A DNA stretch of 64,000 nt from Gluconacetobacter tumulisoli. Lineage in GTDB: Bacteria; Pseudomonadota; Alphaproteobacteria; Acetobacterales; Acetobacteraceae. The notes under the pieces were generated by a model that worked only from the letters and a program-made list of their open reading frames with translations, did not search any database and had not been told where the DNA came from. The stretch covers positions 62,001-126,000 of the forward strand of contig NZ_JABEQM010000006.1 of assembly GCF_014174155.1 (NCBI RefSeq), read 5' to 3'. Positions 22,645-31,502 of the stretch are shown here, piece by piece (the first letter of the stretch is position 1; each line of letters opens with the position of its first letter). The position numbers and the translations under genes were made by a program.

Positions 22645-23723
22645 GACCCCTCCGTCGGCGCCTCGCGCCGGACCAGCGCATCGACGGCCTGGTCGATCAG
22701 TTCGGCAATGATGGAAGCGACCGGTTGTACGCCGGAAATCATGCCCACCGACTGCCCGGCCATGACGGATCCGTTTTCCACATCCCCTTCGATCACTGCC
22801 CGGCGCAGCGAGCCCGCCCAGAAATGCTCGATATCCAGCTGGGCCTGTTCCCGCGTCAGCTCGCCGTTCAGGAACCGCTGGATCGTTTCCGCCTGATGCT
22901 GCAGGAAGCGCCGGCCGCCGGCATTCGACAGGCCCCGCACCGGGATGACGGGGAATCGTTCGTCCAGCTGGACCGAGGTCACCGCGTCACGTGCATGCGC
23001 ACGCACGAACGCGGCCTTGAAGCGTTCGTGCGCGATGCTTTCCTCGGAAGCCGCGAAGCGGGTTCCGAGCTGTGCGCCGGCGGCCCCCTGCTCCAGGTAG
23101 GACAGGATGGCCTCGCCCCGCCCCAGGCCGCCGGCCACGAAGACCGGGACCGTGCGGATGAACGGCAGGACTTCCTGTGCCAGGACCGTCAGCGACACCG
23201 GGCCGACATGCCCGCCGGCCTCCGCCCCTTCGATGACCAGGGCGTCGACGCCCATCCGGACCAGGCGCTTGGCCAGGACCAGGGCGGGCGCGAATGCGAT
23301 CACCTTCGCCCCGCCATCCTTGAGGGCGCGGATCGCCGGCCCCGGCGGGATGCCGCCGGCCAGCACGACATGCGTCACCCCGGCCTCGATGCAGACACGG
23401 ACCAGGTCGTCAAGGCGCGGATGCATCGTGATCAGATTGACACCGAACGGGCGGCTGGTCAGGGCCTTCGTGGCGGCGATTTCCTCAGCCAGCCGGTCGG
23501 GTTCCATCGCTCCGCACGCCAGCACCCCGAATCCCCCGGCGTTGGAAATCGCCGATACCAGATTCCGTTCGCTGACCCACGACATCGCCCCGGCCAGGAT
23601 GGCGAACTCGGTGCCCAGGAAGGACGTGCCGGCGGCCCACAGCTGATCCAGCCGCGCGCGGGCGGCGGTCCGCAATGCAGTTTCATCCATCGGCGGTCGT
23701 GCGACGAAATTGTCCATCACCAT
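22641..23723 (-). CDS. Nitronate monooxygenase family flavoprotein
   Basis: FMN-dependent TIM-barrel protein of about 360 residues related to 2-nitropropane dioxygenase and FabK. The family signature is IEGAEAGGHVGPVS, with FMN-binding glycines in FVAGGLGRGEA. Members oxidise alkyl nitronates such as propionate 3-nitronate, but many have unknown substrates. It lies between lysC, whose TGA is one base from this ATG, and rodZ, which it overlaps by four bases. An enoyl-ACP reductase role cannot be excluded from sequence alone. Confidence 0.85.
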   Translation of the reverse strand: MVMDNFVARPPMDETALRTAARARLDQLWAAGTSFLGTEFAILAGAMSWVSERNLVSAISNAGGFGVLACGAMEPDRLAEEIAATKALTSRPFGVNLITMHPRLDDLVRVCIEAGVTHVVLAGGIPPGPAIRALKDGGAKVIAFAPALVLAKRLVRMGVDALVIEGAEAGGHVGPVSLTVLAQEVLPFIRTVPVFVAGGLGRGEAILSYLEQGAAGAQLGTRFAASEESIAHERFKAAFVRAHARDAVTSVQLDERFPVIPVRGLSNAGGRRFLQHQAETIQRFLNGELTREQAQLDIEHFWAGSLRRAVIEGDVENGSVMAGQSVGMISGVQPVASIIAELIDQAVDALVRREAPTEGS

Positions 23724-23724
23724 C

Positions 23725-24978
23725 TCAGGCAGCATCAAGGCCATAGGCGGTGTGCAGGGCACGAACCGCCAGTTCGGTGTACTCCGCTGCGATCAGCACC
23801 GAAACCTTGATCTCGCTGGTGGAGATGACCTGGATATTGATATTGCGGTCCGACAGGGTTCGGAACATCGTGTTGGCCACCCCCGCATGCGACCGCATGC
23901 CGACGCCGACGACGCTGATCTTCACCACGTCGTCGTCCGTGACCAGCTCGCCGTACTGGATGATATCGCGGGCCTGCTCCAGTGACTGGATGGCGCGGGC
24001 GAGGTCCGATTTGCTGGTAGTGAACGTCATGTTCGTCAGACCGTCGGCGCCCGTGCTTTGCACGATCATGTCGACATTGACGTTCGCGGCCGTCAGCGGT
24101 CCGAAAATCGCGGCCGCGATTCCCGGTCGATCAGGCACCCGCCTGACGGAAATCTTGGCTTCGTCGCGGGAATAGGCGATGCCGGCGACCAGTTCCTTTT
24201 CCACTATTTCATCCTCATCCACCACTAATGAACCGGGCAGGTTGCCTTCGGAAGGTGCTGGGCCGTCGGCGAAGCTCGACAGCACCTGTACGCGTACCCG
24301 TTCCTTCATCGCCAGCTCGACACTGCGGGTCTGGAGCACCTTGGCGCCGACCGATGCCAGCTCAAGCATTTCCTCATACGTAATCTTATTCAGCTTCCGC
24401 GCCCTCGCAACAATGCGGGGGTCCGTGGTGTAGATTCCGTCCACGTCCGTATAGATGTCGCAGCGGTCGGCCTTCAGCGCCGCAGCCAGCGCGACCGCCG
24501 ATGTGTCCGACCCGCCCCGACCCAACGTCGTGATCCGGCCATCAGGACCAACCCCCTGGAAGCCGGCAATGACGGGCACCTGACCGGCCCGCATCCGTTC
24601 GATCAGCGCCGCGCCATTGATCGACCCGATCCGGGCCTTGCCATGCGCGTCGTCCGTGTTCAGCGGAATCTGCCATCCCTGCCAGGATCGCGCGTCCACT
24701 CCGATCGCCTGCAGGGCGATGGCCAGCAGGCCGCTGGTAACCTGTTCGCCCGTCGCGACGACGGCATCATATTCGCGCGCGTCGTGCAATGCCGACAGCG
24801 ACTGGCAATAGCCGACCAGCCGGTTCGTTACGCCGGACATCGCCGAAACGACGACCGCGACTTCGCATCCCGACATGACCTGCTTGCGCACTTTTTCCGC
24901 AACGGCACGAATGCGATCGATATCGGCCACCGAGGTGCCACCGAATTTCATCACGATCCGTGGTACGGTAGGAAACAT
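23725..24978 (-). CDS. lysC: Aspartate kinase
   Basis: First enzyme of the aspartate pathway to lysine, threonine and methionine, 417 residues. The kinase domain begins VMKFGGTSVAD and includes GRGGSDTSAVALA; two C-terminal ACT domains (from about residue 265) would bind lysine or threonine for feedback control. An alternative internal start for a separate beta subunit was not evaluated. It heads the long minus-strand run to prfA; its partner dapA is at 56 kb. Confidence 0.97.
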   Translation of the reverse strand: MFPTVPRIVMKFGGTSVADIDRIRAVAEKVRKQVMSGCEVAVVVSAMSGVTNRLVGYCQSLSALHDAREYDAVVATGEQVTSGLLAIALQAIGVDARSWQGWQIPLNTDDAHGKARIGSINGAALIERMRAGQVPVIAGFQGVGPDGRITTLGRGGSDTSAVALAAALKADRCDIYTDVDGIYTTDPRIVARARKLNKITYEEMLELASVGAKVLQTRSVELAMKERVRVQVLSSFADGPAPSEGNLPGSLVVDEDEIVEKELVAGIAYSRDEAKISVRRVPDRPGIAAAIFGPLTAANVNVDMIVQSTGADGLTNMTFTTSKSDLARAIQSLEQARDIIQYGELVTDDDVVKISVVGVGMRSHAGVANTMFRTLSDRNINIQVISTSEIKVSVLIAAEYTELAVRALHTAYGLDAA

Positions 24979-25136
24979 GGACGAGGCTCTCCAGCTCAGC
25001 GCGACGGCCGATCCAGCCCGACGGGTGCCGCCTGGGCGGCAGCCGGGGCATTGCGGTTATATGCAAGGCGCGTCACATAGCCTTCCCCCGCTGCGCCGTC
25101 CAGCGGGAGATGGCAAAGTGGAAAGGTAGTGGCGTC

Positions 25137-25886
25137 ATGCAGGACAACGATTCGTCCCTTCCGGCAGGATTGTCCGTCGCACCGGACGAAATCGCGCGCT
25201 TCAGCGCCCTGGCCGACCGGTGGTGGGATCCGTCCGGTCCGATGCGCCCGCTGCACGCCATGAACGGCCTGCGGATCGACTGGGCGCGTCGCCACCTGCC
25301 CGCGCCGCGTGACGGCGACGGACGACTGCGGCAGGTTCTGGACATCGGATGCGGGGCCGGCCTGGCCAGCGAGGGGCTGGCCAGGCTGGGATATGACGTG
25401 CTGGGCCTGGATGCGGCGGCCGCGGCGATTGCCGCCGGGCGGATGCACCTGGACCGCAATCCCCTGCCCCCCGGCAGCGGCCCCCTGTCCTATCGGGTCG
25501 GCAGCGCCGAGGATCTTCAGGCCGAAGGGGCGCGCTTCGACGCCATCACGGCGCTGGAGGTGATCGAGCATGTGACCGACCCTGCCGCCTTCCTGCGCCT
25601 GCTGTCCGGCATGCTGCGCCCTGGCGGCACTATCATCCTGTCGACGCTGAACCGTTCGCTGCGCGCGCTGGCGACGGCCAAGATCGGGGCGGAATACATT
25701 CTGCGCCTGCTGCCGCCAGGGACCCATGAATGGCGGAAATTCATTACGCCGGCCGAACTGGGCGGCTTTGCCAGTCAGGCCGGCCTGCGGGTATCGGACA
25801 TCGCCGGCATGGTGCCCGCCATTGGCGGCTGGCGCGAAAGCCATGATCTGGGCGTGAATTACATCGCATGCATGGTGGCTGACTGA
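25137..25886 (+). CDS. ubiG: Ubiquinone biosynthesis O-methyltransferase
   Basis: SAM-dependent methyltransferase of 249 residues that carries out both O-methylations in ubiquinone synthesis. It shows the UbiG N-terminus ARFSALADRWWDP, motif I LDIGCGAGLASEGLARLGY and the C-terminal GGWRESHDLGVNYIA. The ATG at 25137 has GGAAAGG ten bases upstream; the ATG at 25110 would add nine residues without a properly spaced site. It diverges from lysC. Confidence 0.95.
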   Translation: MQDNDSSLPAGLSVAPDEIARFSALADRWWDPSGPMRPLHAMNGLRIDWARRHLPAPRDGDGRLRQVLDIGCGAGLASEGLARLGYDVLGLDAAAAAIAAGRMHLDRNPLPPGSGPLSYRVGSAEDLQAEGARFDAITALEVIEHVTDPAAFLRLLSGMLRPGGTIILSTLNRSLRALATAKIGAEYILRLLPPGTHEWRKFITPAELGGFASQAGLRVSDIAGMVPAIGGWRESHDLGVNYIACMVAD

Positions 25887-25939
25887 GAGTCCGTCTGAAA
25901 ACGCGCGCCGAGGGTATCCGACACGCGTTTGGGGGCGGC

Positions 25940-27175
25940 TCAGGCCGTCTGCATGAAGGCGAAGGTCGTCGGGCTGCCGACCGGGGTGAAATGCCAGGTG
26001 AAATCTAGGGCGCCGGTTGTCGGGTCGACCTTGAAGGACGTCACCGAATCGCTGCGCTGATTGGCGCAGAACAGGAATTTTCCGCTGGGGTCGAACATCA
26101 TCGCGCGCCCGTAATCGGCATGCATCCAGACTTCGTCAATCAGGGTCAGCGAGCCGTCGGGACTGACCCGAAAGATCGCGAGCGAATCGCCCAGCCGATT
26201 GGAGGCATAGACAAAGCGACCATTCGGCGACAGGAGGATTTCGGCCGCGAGCGTGCTTCCCTGGAAATAGGGGGTCACGGTGCTGACCTTCTGCTGCGGG
26301 ACCAGCGCACCGGTCCGGGAATCGAAGGTCGCCACGATTACCTTCGAATCCTGCTCGCACAGGATATAGACCATCCGCCCGTCAGGGCCGAAGGCGAAGT
26401 GGCGGGGGGCCGATCCCGGCATCAGACTGACGAAAGGTGTCGCGGCCGGTCGCAATTTTCCCGTCGCGAGGTCGAGCGTCCAGACATATACCCGATCCAG
26501 CCCGGCGTCGCAGGCCAGCACGTACCGGCCGGACGGGTCGCAGGCCACCATATGCGGATGGGGTCCGGAATGGTCGCTGACGGCGTAATTTCCCGGCGGA
26601 TTGTCCTCGGCGCGTTCCGGCATCCTGGGGCCGATATTGTGCACGACGTCCGTCGGATCCCCAAGGCTGCCGTCCGGCCGCACGGGCAGGACGCCAATGC
26701 TGCCGCCGACATAGTTGGCGACGAGGACGTAGCGTCCGGAATGATGCAGGCTGAGATGTGCCGGGATGGAACCGCCCGAGGTCTTCTGGTTCAGCATGTT
26801 CAGTTCGCCGGACGTGCGGTCGACCGAGAATGCCGTGACGCACCCGTCATGAGCGGCATTGAAATCGTCAATCTCGCTCAGGGCGTAGAGGAAACGCGTA
26901 TCGGCCGACATCGTGATGAATGACGGGCTGGCGATGTCGACATAGGTGGTGACCGGGGTCAGGACACCCGTCTCCTGGTTCATCTCGAAGACCGAGATGC
27001 CCTGCCCGTTGCCGGCGCCGCCCGGCGGGGCATGCTTGTTATAGCCGCCGATATAACAGATCGTGCGAGACCCGGCCGGTATGGCGGCCCGGGCCGGCGC
27101 GAACCGGAACAGCGGCGATGCGCCGGACGCGGCAAGCGAGAGGAGAAGGGCACGTCGCGAAAGGGGCAGATTCAT
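25940..27175 (-). CDS. Exported lactonase, 7-bladed beta-propeller family
   Basis: 411-residue protein with an N-terminal export signal that looks Tat-like (SRRALLLSL at residues 6-14, then a hydrophobic stretch ending ARA about residue 30). The body is a seven-bladed propeller of the 6-phosphogluconolactonase (YbhE/Pgl) family, with repeats such as SPSFITMSADTRFLYALSE and HLSLHHSGRYVLVANY and the active-site-like SGPHPHMV. Export argues against a pentose-phosphate role; gluconolactone hydrolysis in the periplasm would suit a sugar-oxidising bacterium, but that is inference. Confidence 0.82.
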   Translation of the reverse strand: MNLPLSRRALLLSLAASGASPLFRFAPARAAIPAGSRTICYIGGYNKHAPPGGAGNGQGISVFEMNQETGVLTPVTTYVDIASPSFITMSADTRFLYALSEIDDFNAAHDGCVTAFSVDRTSGELNMLNQKTSGGSIPAHLSLHHSGRYVLVANYVGGSIGVLPVRPDGSLGDPTDVVHNIGPRMPERAEDNPPGNYAVSDHSGPHPHMVACDPSGRYVLACDAGLDRVYVWTLDLATGKLRPAATPFVSLMPGSAPRHFAFGPDGRMVYILCEQDSKVIVATFDSRTGALVPQQKVSTVTPYFQGSTLAAEILLSPNGRFVYASNRLGDSLAIFRVSPDGSLTLIDEVWMHADYGRAMMFDPSGKFLFCANQRSDSVTSFKVDPTTGALDFTWHFTPVGSPTTFAFMQTA

Positions 27176-27208
27176 GGATCGGCGGTCTCGGCTAACAGGA
27201 TGGACAGG

Positions 27209-27748
27209 TCAAGGCATCTGGCAGCGCGGTCCGATCGTTCCGGTATAGCGCGTCCATGTATGGGTCTCGCCGAACAGGGGAATACCGATATAACCGCGCA
27301 ATTTCAGCACGCCTTCCCGAGGGGACCAGATCTGCGCGTGATAGACCCGTCCCGTATCCGGATCCAGAATATGTCCATTCAACCGCCCGGCCTCCTCGGA
27401 ATCGGGCGTAAAACCGGTCAGCATCAGCAAACCGCATTCCGATCCGCCATCCTTGGCCTTCGGAACCTCGCCAGTGTAGCGCATACCCACCAGCCGGCCG
27501 CAGATTTGCCCGCCCCCACAGGATCTTACGTCGAATACACCATCGTGTTCCTGGGTTTCCCACAACCCCAGGGTGGATAATATTCCCGTGTCATTCGCGG
27601 GGGCCGCCCATGCGGCCATGGCCGGAAGACCGCCCAGGGCGATGATCCCGGCCGCCACGGCTAGACGCGGCAGTCCTCCTCGCATCACCCGGTTCCAGGC
27701 AGGGAAAGCCGCGTCCGGCCTGTCTTTTCTGTCCTGCATACGTCCCAT
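27209..27748 (-). CDS. DUF2147 exported protein
   Basis: About 179 residues with an N-terminal signal segment (hydrophobic core LAVAAGIIALGGLPAMAAWA) and a DUF2147 domain with GLWETQEHDGVFDVR, CGRLVGMRY and a C-terminal TWTRY. The family is a lipocalin-like secreted beta barrel of unknown role. Four cysteines in the mature part could form two disulphides. The start at 27748 has AGGA nine bases upstream; ATGs at 27739 and 27685 are alternatives that shorten the signal region. It lies 33 bases before the lactonase gene on the same strand. Confidence 0.82.
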   Translation of the reverse strand: MGRMQDRKDRPDAAFPAWNRVMRGGLPRLAVAAGIIALGGLPAMAAWAAPANDTGILSTLGLWETQEHDGVFDVRSCGGGQICGRLVGMRYTGEVPKAKDGGSECGLLMLTGFTPDSEEAGRLNGHILDPDTGRVYHAQIWSPREGVLKLRGYIGIPLFGETHTWTRYTGTIGPRCQMP

Positions 27749-27798
27749 TTTCCCCGGTCCTGCCTCAGGCCGTGCCGCCACATCCATCCCGACGATTC

Positions 27799-28245
27799 TC
27801 AGCTGTCGGCGCGCCTGACCCAGGGCACCGATATGATGTCCACGCCTTCATCGGCCAGGCGTTCCCTCTCCTCTTCGGTGGCGTTACCGTAAATGCCGTG
27901 CTCTTCCGTCTCGCCACGATGAATCTTCAGTGCTTCTTCCGCGAAACGGTCGCCGACATCCTCGCATCTCCGTTCGATTTCCTGTCGCAATCGCTGCAAT
28001 GCCGCCAGCATCGCGGCCGGCATCGTCATGTCGCGTTCGGCGGGTAATGCCGGAATCTCAACTGGTGTCGGACGCGCCGCCCCGGTACGGACCGCCGGGG
28101 CCATCAGCGCACGGGTCACGTCGGCGGCGCCGCATTGCGGACAGGATAGCAATCCCTGCCCGGCCTGGTCATCGAATGCATCGCTGCTGGGAAACCAGCC
28201 GTCGAACGCGTGCCCGTCTCCGCAACGCAACTGATAGCGGATCAC
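27799..28245 (-). CDS. DUF1178 protein
   Basis: 148-residue cytoplasmic protein starting MIRYQLRCGDGHAFDGWF, with a zinc-ribbon-like pair of CxxC motifs (Cys8 region and CPQC) and the conserved C-terminal GIYGNATEEERERLADEG. DUF1178 proteins are common in alphaproteobacteria and their role is unknown. It lies 16 bases after grxC in the usual grxC-DUF1178 order, which suggests a shared transcript. Confidence 0.9.
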   Translation of the reverse strand: MIRYQLRCGDGHAFDGWFPSSDAFDDQAGQGLLSCPQCGAADVTRALMAPAVRTGAARPTPVEIPALPAERDMTMPAAMLAALQRLRQEIERRCEDVGDRFAEEALKIHRGETEEHGIYGNATEEERERLADEGVDIISVPWVRRADS

Positions 28246-28261
28246 ATGCTCCCCCTGGCTG

Positions 28262-28522
28262 TCAGGCGGCGGCGAGAAGCGGGTCGAGCTTGCCGTCGCG
28301 TTCCAGCGCCATCAGGTCGTCGCATCCCCCAATATGCCTTCCGCCGATGAAGATCTGCGGCACCGTCGTGCGACCGCCCGAACGCTCCCGGGCTTCCATA
28401 CGTTCGGCTGTGCCGTGCAGGGCGCGGATCTCGGTAAATTTCATGCCCTTCTGGTCGAACAGGCGGAGAGCGCGGACACAATAGGGGCAACCCGGCTGGG
28501 TGTAGATCTCGATTTTGGGCAT
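28262..28522 (-). CDS. grxC: Glutaredoxin 3
   Basis: 86-residue dithiol glutaredoxin that reduces disulphides with glutathione. The active site is CPYC (residues 12-15) and the glutathione-binding TVPQIFI and GGCDD motifs are present. AGGA six bases before the ATG sets the start. A 94-bp inverted-repeat element lies 31 bases upstream, so the natural promoter may be displaced or replaced. Confidence 0.96.
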   Translation of the reverse strand: MPKIEIYTQPGCPYCVRALRLFDQKGMKFTEIRALHGTAERMEARERSGGRTTVPQIFIGGRHIGGCDDLMALERDGKLDPLLAAA

Positions 28523-28553
28523 GTTCGTCCTCGGCTTGGCATATGGGATGTCA

Positions 28554-28647
28554 GAGGCTGGTTTGAAATTCGTCCTGTTGACGATCCGATGCGATTTTTC
28601 TGCGCCTCGGCACTTTCGCTCCACAGGACGAATTTCAAACCAGCCTC
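28554..28647. mobile_element. Miniature inverted-repeat element (MITE) upstream of grxC
   Basis: A 94-bp element with perfect 25-bp terminal inverted repeats (28554-28578 and 28623-28647) beginning GAGGCTGGTTTGAAATTCG and ending in its complement. It is flanked on both sides by TCA (28551-28553, 28648-28650), a 3-bp duplication of the TNA kind made by IS5-family transposases. It encodes nothing. The 44-base centre resembles that of the degenerate copy at 55454-55531. The IS5-like parentage is inferred from the ends and the target duplication. Confidence 0.8.
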
Positions 28648-28676
28648 TCAGGCATAGCCCACTAGACATAGCGCAT

Positions 28677-29537
28677 TCATCCCACCACGGCATACCGTTC
28701 CCGCAACACGGCATTTTTCTCGGGACGGCGCGGTTCGCCCGGTGCCGGCGCGCGGGCCGCGACCAGCACGTCGACCGATGCCGCCCCGGCGGCCAGCAGC
28801 ACGTGCGCGCATTCGCCCAGGGTCGCACCTGTCGTCATGACGTCGTCCACCAGAAGGATATGTCGATTCGCGACGGTGTCGCGTCTTGTCGGCCGGATCG
28901 CGATTGCACCCCGCAAGGCATCGCGCCGTGCCGCAGGGCCCATCCGCCCCAGCGGCGCAGTCGACCGGACACGGACCAGCATGTCCGGACTGACGATCGT
29001 ACCGGTCGGCCGGCCCAGGGCCCGCGCCAGCAGGGCCGCCTGGTTGTAGCGACGCCTGAACAGGCGCCCCCGATGCAGCGGGACCGGCACCACGATGTCC
29101 GCATGCTCCAGCAGGGACCGGCCAATCCGGCCCATGTGGGCGGCCAGGACCGGCGCCAGTTCGGTCCGGTCGCCGTATTTCAGCCCCAGGACCAGCGGAC
29201 GCGACCAGTCGTCATAGACCAGCGCAGCCCGCCCGGCGCGCCATGGGGGCGGTGTATCCTCGCACGGCCCGCACATCATCCGGGGGCCGCCGAACGATGC
29301 CGATATGAAGGGCTGCCCGCAACGCGTGCAGCACGGGTCGGCGATGAAGGTCAGTTGCCTGAAACAGGTCGGGCAGAAATGTCCGATACGGTCCACGTCT
29401 CCATGGCAGCAGGGGCAGTCCGGCGGCAGAAGGGTATCGAGCAGCCATGATCCGGCACGGCGTGCCGCGCGCACCGTGCCTGGAATGATCCCCCGGCCCG
29501 TCCCCTTGCCCGGTTCAGCGTCACGATACAGAATCAT
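28677..29537 (-). CDS. comF: ComF family phosphoribosyltransferase-like protein
   Basis: 286-residue protein with an N-terminal zinc-binding region (CPCC, CPTCF, CTRCGQP, CGPC) and a C-terminal type I phosphoribosyltransferase fold with ILLVDDVMTTGATL. ComF takes part in uptake of transforming DNA in competent bacteria; in others its role is unclear. The ATG at 29537 lacks a good ribosome-binding site; longer frames upstream overlap the divergent methyltransferase gene and are rejected. Confidence 0.88.
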   Translation of the reverse strand: MILYRDAEPGKGTGRGIIPGTVRAARRAGSWLLDTLLPPDCPCCHGDVDRIGHFCPTCFRQLTFIADPCCTRCGQPFISASFGGPRMMCGPCEDTPPPWRAGRAALVYDDWSRPLVLGLKYGDRTELAPVLAAHMGRIGRSLLEHADIVVPVPLHRGRLFRRRYNQAALLARALGRPTGTIVSPDMLVRVRSTAPLGRMGPAARRDALRGAIAIRPTRRDTVANRHILLVDDVMTTGATLGECAHVLLAAGAASVDVLVAARAPAPGEPRRPEKNAVLRERYAVVG

Positions 29538-29588
29538 CACGTAAAGGTGCCATTGGCGGCGCCGGGTCGAAAGAGCACATCCTGCCTT

Positions 29589-30452
29589 ATGAACGATTCC
29601 GTGATTTTCGATCGCCGCGCCGTGCGCCGGCACCGTGATCGCGCCGCAGGGCTGGTGGGAAGCGTCGCCGCGGTCCTGGACGAGGTCGCCGAGCGCCTGC
29701 TCGACCGTCTGGACGATACGACATATCGTTTCTCCGCGGCCTTGGATATCGGTGGACGTGGTGTCGTGGCGCCCCGCCTGCGGGGTCGGGGTATCGACAG
29801 CGTCATCTCCTGCGACCTGTCGCCTGCCATGGCCCGGCTGAACGGCACGCCCTGCCTGTGCGCCGACGAGGAATGGCTGCCGTTTGGGGCCGGCGCGTTC
29901 GATCTGGTGGTCGCCAACCTGTCGCTGCACTGGGTCAATGACCTTCCCGGCGCCTTGGCGCAGATTCGTCATGCCTTGAAACCCGACGGGCTGTTCCTGG
30001 CCAGCCTGCCGGTGCTGCCCACCCTATCTGGCTTGCGCAGTGCATTGACCGATGCCGAATGCGCGCTGTTGGGGGGGGCTTCCCCGCGCGTGTCGCCCTT
30101 CCCCGACCTGCGGGACTGCGCTTCACTGCTGCAGCGCGCAGGATTCGCGCTGCCGGTGGCGGACGCGGACACGATCATGCTGGATTATCGCACGCCCTTT
30201 GGCCTGCTGAAGGATTTAAGGGCCGCAGGAGAAACCAACGCCCTGACCCTGCGAAGCCGTCGGTTTGCACCCCCGGGGCTGTTTCCCGTGGCGCTGGCGG
30301 ACCTGGTCTCGTCCGAAGGCGACCGCCACCTGACGGTGCCGCTGCGCCTTGCCATCATGACCGGCTGGGCCCCCGATGCCCGTCAACCGAAGCCGCTGCG
30401 CCCCGGGCAGTTTACGACGCCCTTGGAAGATGCCCTTAAAAACATAAAATAA
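29589..30452 (+). CDS. Class I methyltransferase-fold protein (NDUFAF5/BioC-like)
   Basis: 287-residue SAM-fold protein with a short basic N-terminus (FDRRAVRRHRDRAA), motif I ALDIGGRG, and ADEEWLPFGAGAFDLVVANLSLHWVNDLP. It resembles the alphaproteobacterial and mitochondrial NDUFAF5 group, which hydroxylates an arginine in a complex I subunit, and is more distantly related to BioC. A true BioC is fused to BioD at 12 kb, so this copy probably serves complex I assembly. It diverges from comF, the usual alphaproteobacterial context. Its last codons run into an AT-rich stretch. Confidence 0.78.
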   Translation: MNDSVIFDRRAVRRHRDRAAGLVGSVAAVLDEVAERLLDRLDDTTYRFSAALDIGGRGVVAPRLRGRGIDSVISCDLSPAMARLNGTPCLCADEEWLPFGAGAFDLVVANLSLHWVNDLPGALAQIRHALKPDGLFLASLPVLPTLSGLRSALTDAECALLGGASPRVSPFPDLRDCASLLQRAGFALPVADADTIMLDYRTPFGLLKDLRAAGETNALTLRSRRFAPPGLFPVALADLVSSEGDRHLTVPLRLAIMTGWAPDARQPKPLRPGQFTTPLEDALKNIK

Positions 30453-30474
30453 TCATCTAATAATAAAATAAAAA

Positions 30475-31488
30475 CTATCCGCCTGTGACGCTCATGTGTC
30501 GCTTGATCGCGGCGGGGTCGTCGGGCCGACGGCCGATCACGAAATCATGGCCCTTCGGCTTGCGGCCGATGGCATCCCGGACCAGGTTCAGCAACTCCGC
30601 ATTGCTGGCTCCGTCCCGCACCGGCTGACGTAGGTCGGTCGCCCCTTCATGTCCCAGGCAGGTATAGAATTGTCCGGTGCAGGACAGGCGAACCCGATTG
30701 CAGCTTTCGCAGAAATTGTGGGTCATCGGTGTGATCAGGCCCAGCAATCGACCGGTTTCGGCAACCCGCAGGTAACGGGCCGGGCCGCCCGTTCGAAGGG
30801 ACAGGGGCTCGAGGGTCCAGCGCCGTTCGAGATCGGCGCGGACCGTCGAGAGCGGAAGATAACGATCGGTCCGGTCCTCGCCGGTCTCGCCCATCGGCAT
30901 CGTCTCGATCAGGCACAGATCGGCGCCGATCTCGCCGCACCAGGACAGCAGGCTGTCGAATTCGTCGTTGTTTACGCCAGCCATGGCGACGGTGTTGATC
31001 CGCACCGCCAGGCCGGCCTCTTGCGCAGCGCGGACGCCTTCCAATGTCTGGTCCAGGCGGCCCCGGCGCGTAATGCAGCTGAATCGTTCGGAATCAAGAG
31101 AATCCAAACTGACATTCACGCGCCGTACGCCGGCCCGGCGCAGCATTTCCGCATGAACCGACAGGCGAGAGCCATTGGTCGTAAGGGTCAGTTCTTCCAG
31201 ATGGCCGTCATCACCCGATTTATGAATATATTTCCCTAATGCATTGAAAAAACTATCTATGTCACGGCGAACGAGAGGTTCCCCCCCCGTGATGCGGATC
31301 CGTGTCACGCCATTGCGGATGAACGCCGCGCAGATACGCTCCAGTTCCTCGAAAGACAGAATTTCGTCCTTCGGCAGGAACACCATATTTTCGGACATGC
31401 AGTAGACACAGCGCATGTCGCACCGGTCGGTAACCGACACGCGCAGATATGTCACCGATCGACCGAAGGAATCCTGGAACGGCATCAT
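30475..31488 (-). CDS. moaA: GTP 3',8-cyclase MoaA
   Basis: Radical SAM enzyme that starts molybdopterin synthesis by rearranging GTP. The 337-residue protein has the radical SAM cluster CDMRCVYC (CxxxCxxC) near residue 20, GGEPL, the second C-terminal cluster with CESCNRVRLSC, and the essential C-terminal GG. GAGGA lies 11 bases upstream; GTG at 31491 is an alternative start. A DUF3553 gene ends just upstream, the normal partner in this group. Confidence 0.96.
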   Translation of the reverse strand: MMPFQDSFGRSVTYLRVSVTDRCDMRCVYCMSENMVFLPKDEILSFEELERICAAFIRNGVTRIRITGGEPLVRRDIDSFFNALGKYIHKSGDDGHLEELTLTTNGSRLSVHAEMLRRAGVRRVNVSLDSLDSERFSCITRRGRLDQTLEGVRAAQEAGLAVRINTVAMAGVNNDEFDSLLSWCGEIGADLCLIETMPMGETGEDRTDRYLPLSTVRADLERRWTLEPLSLRTGGPARYLRVAETGRLLGLITPMTHNFCESCNRVRLSCTGQFYTCLGHEGATDLRQPVRDGASNAELLNLVRDAIGRKPKGHDFVIGRRPDDPAAIKRHMSVTGG

Positions 31489-31502
31489 CACGGCATGGAT
31501 CC

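Noticed and set aside
25886-25930. Possible insertion-sequence end (GAGTCCGTCTGAAAACG) after ubiG
   Set aside because: Only one end is visible, no matching inverted end or target duplication was found, and the AAACGCG/CGCGTTT pairing is short.
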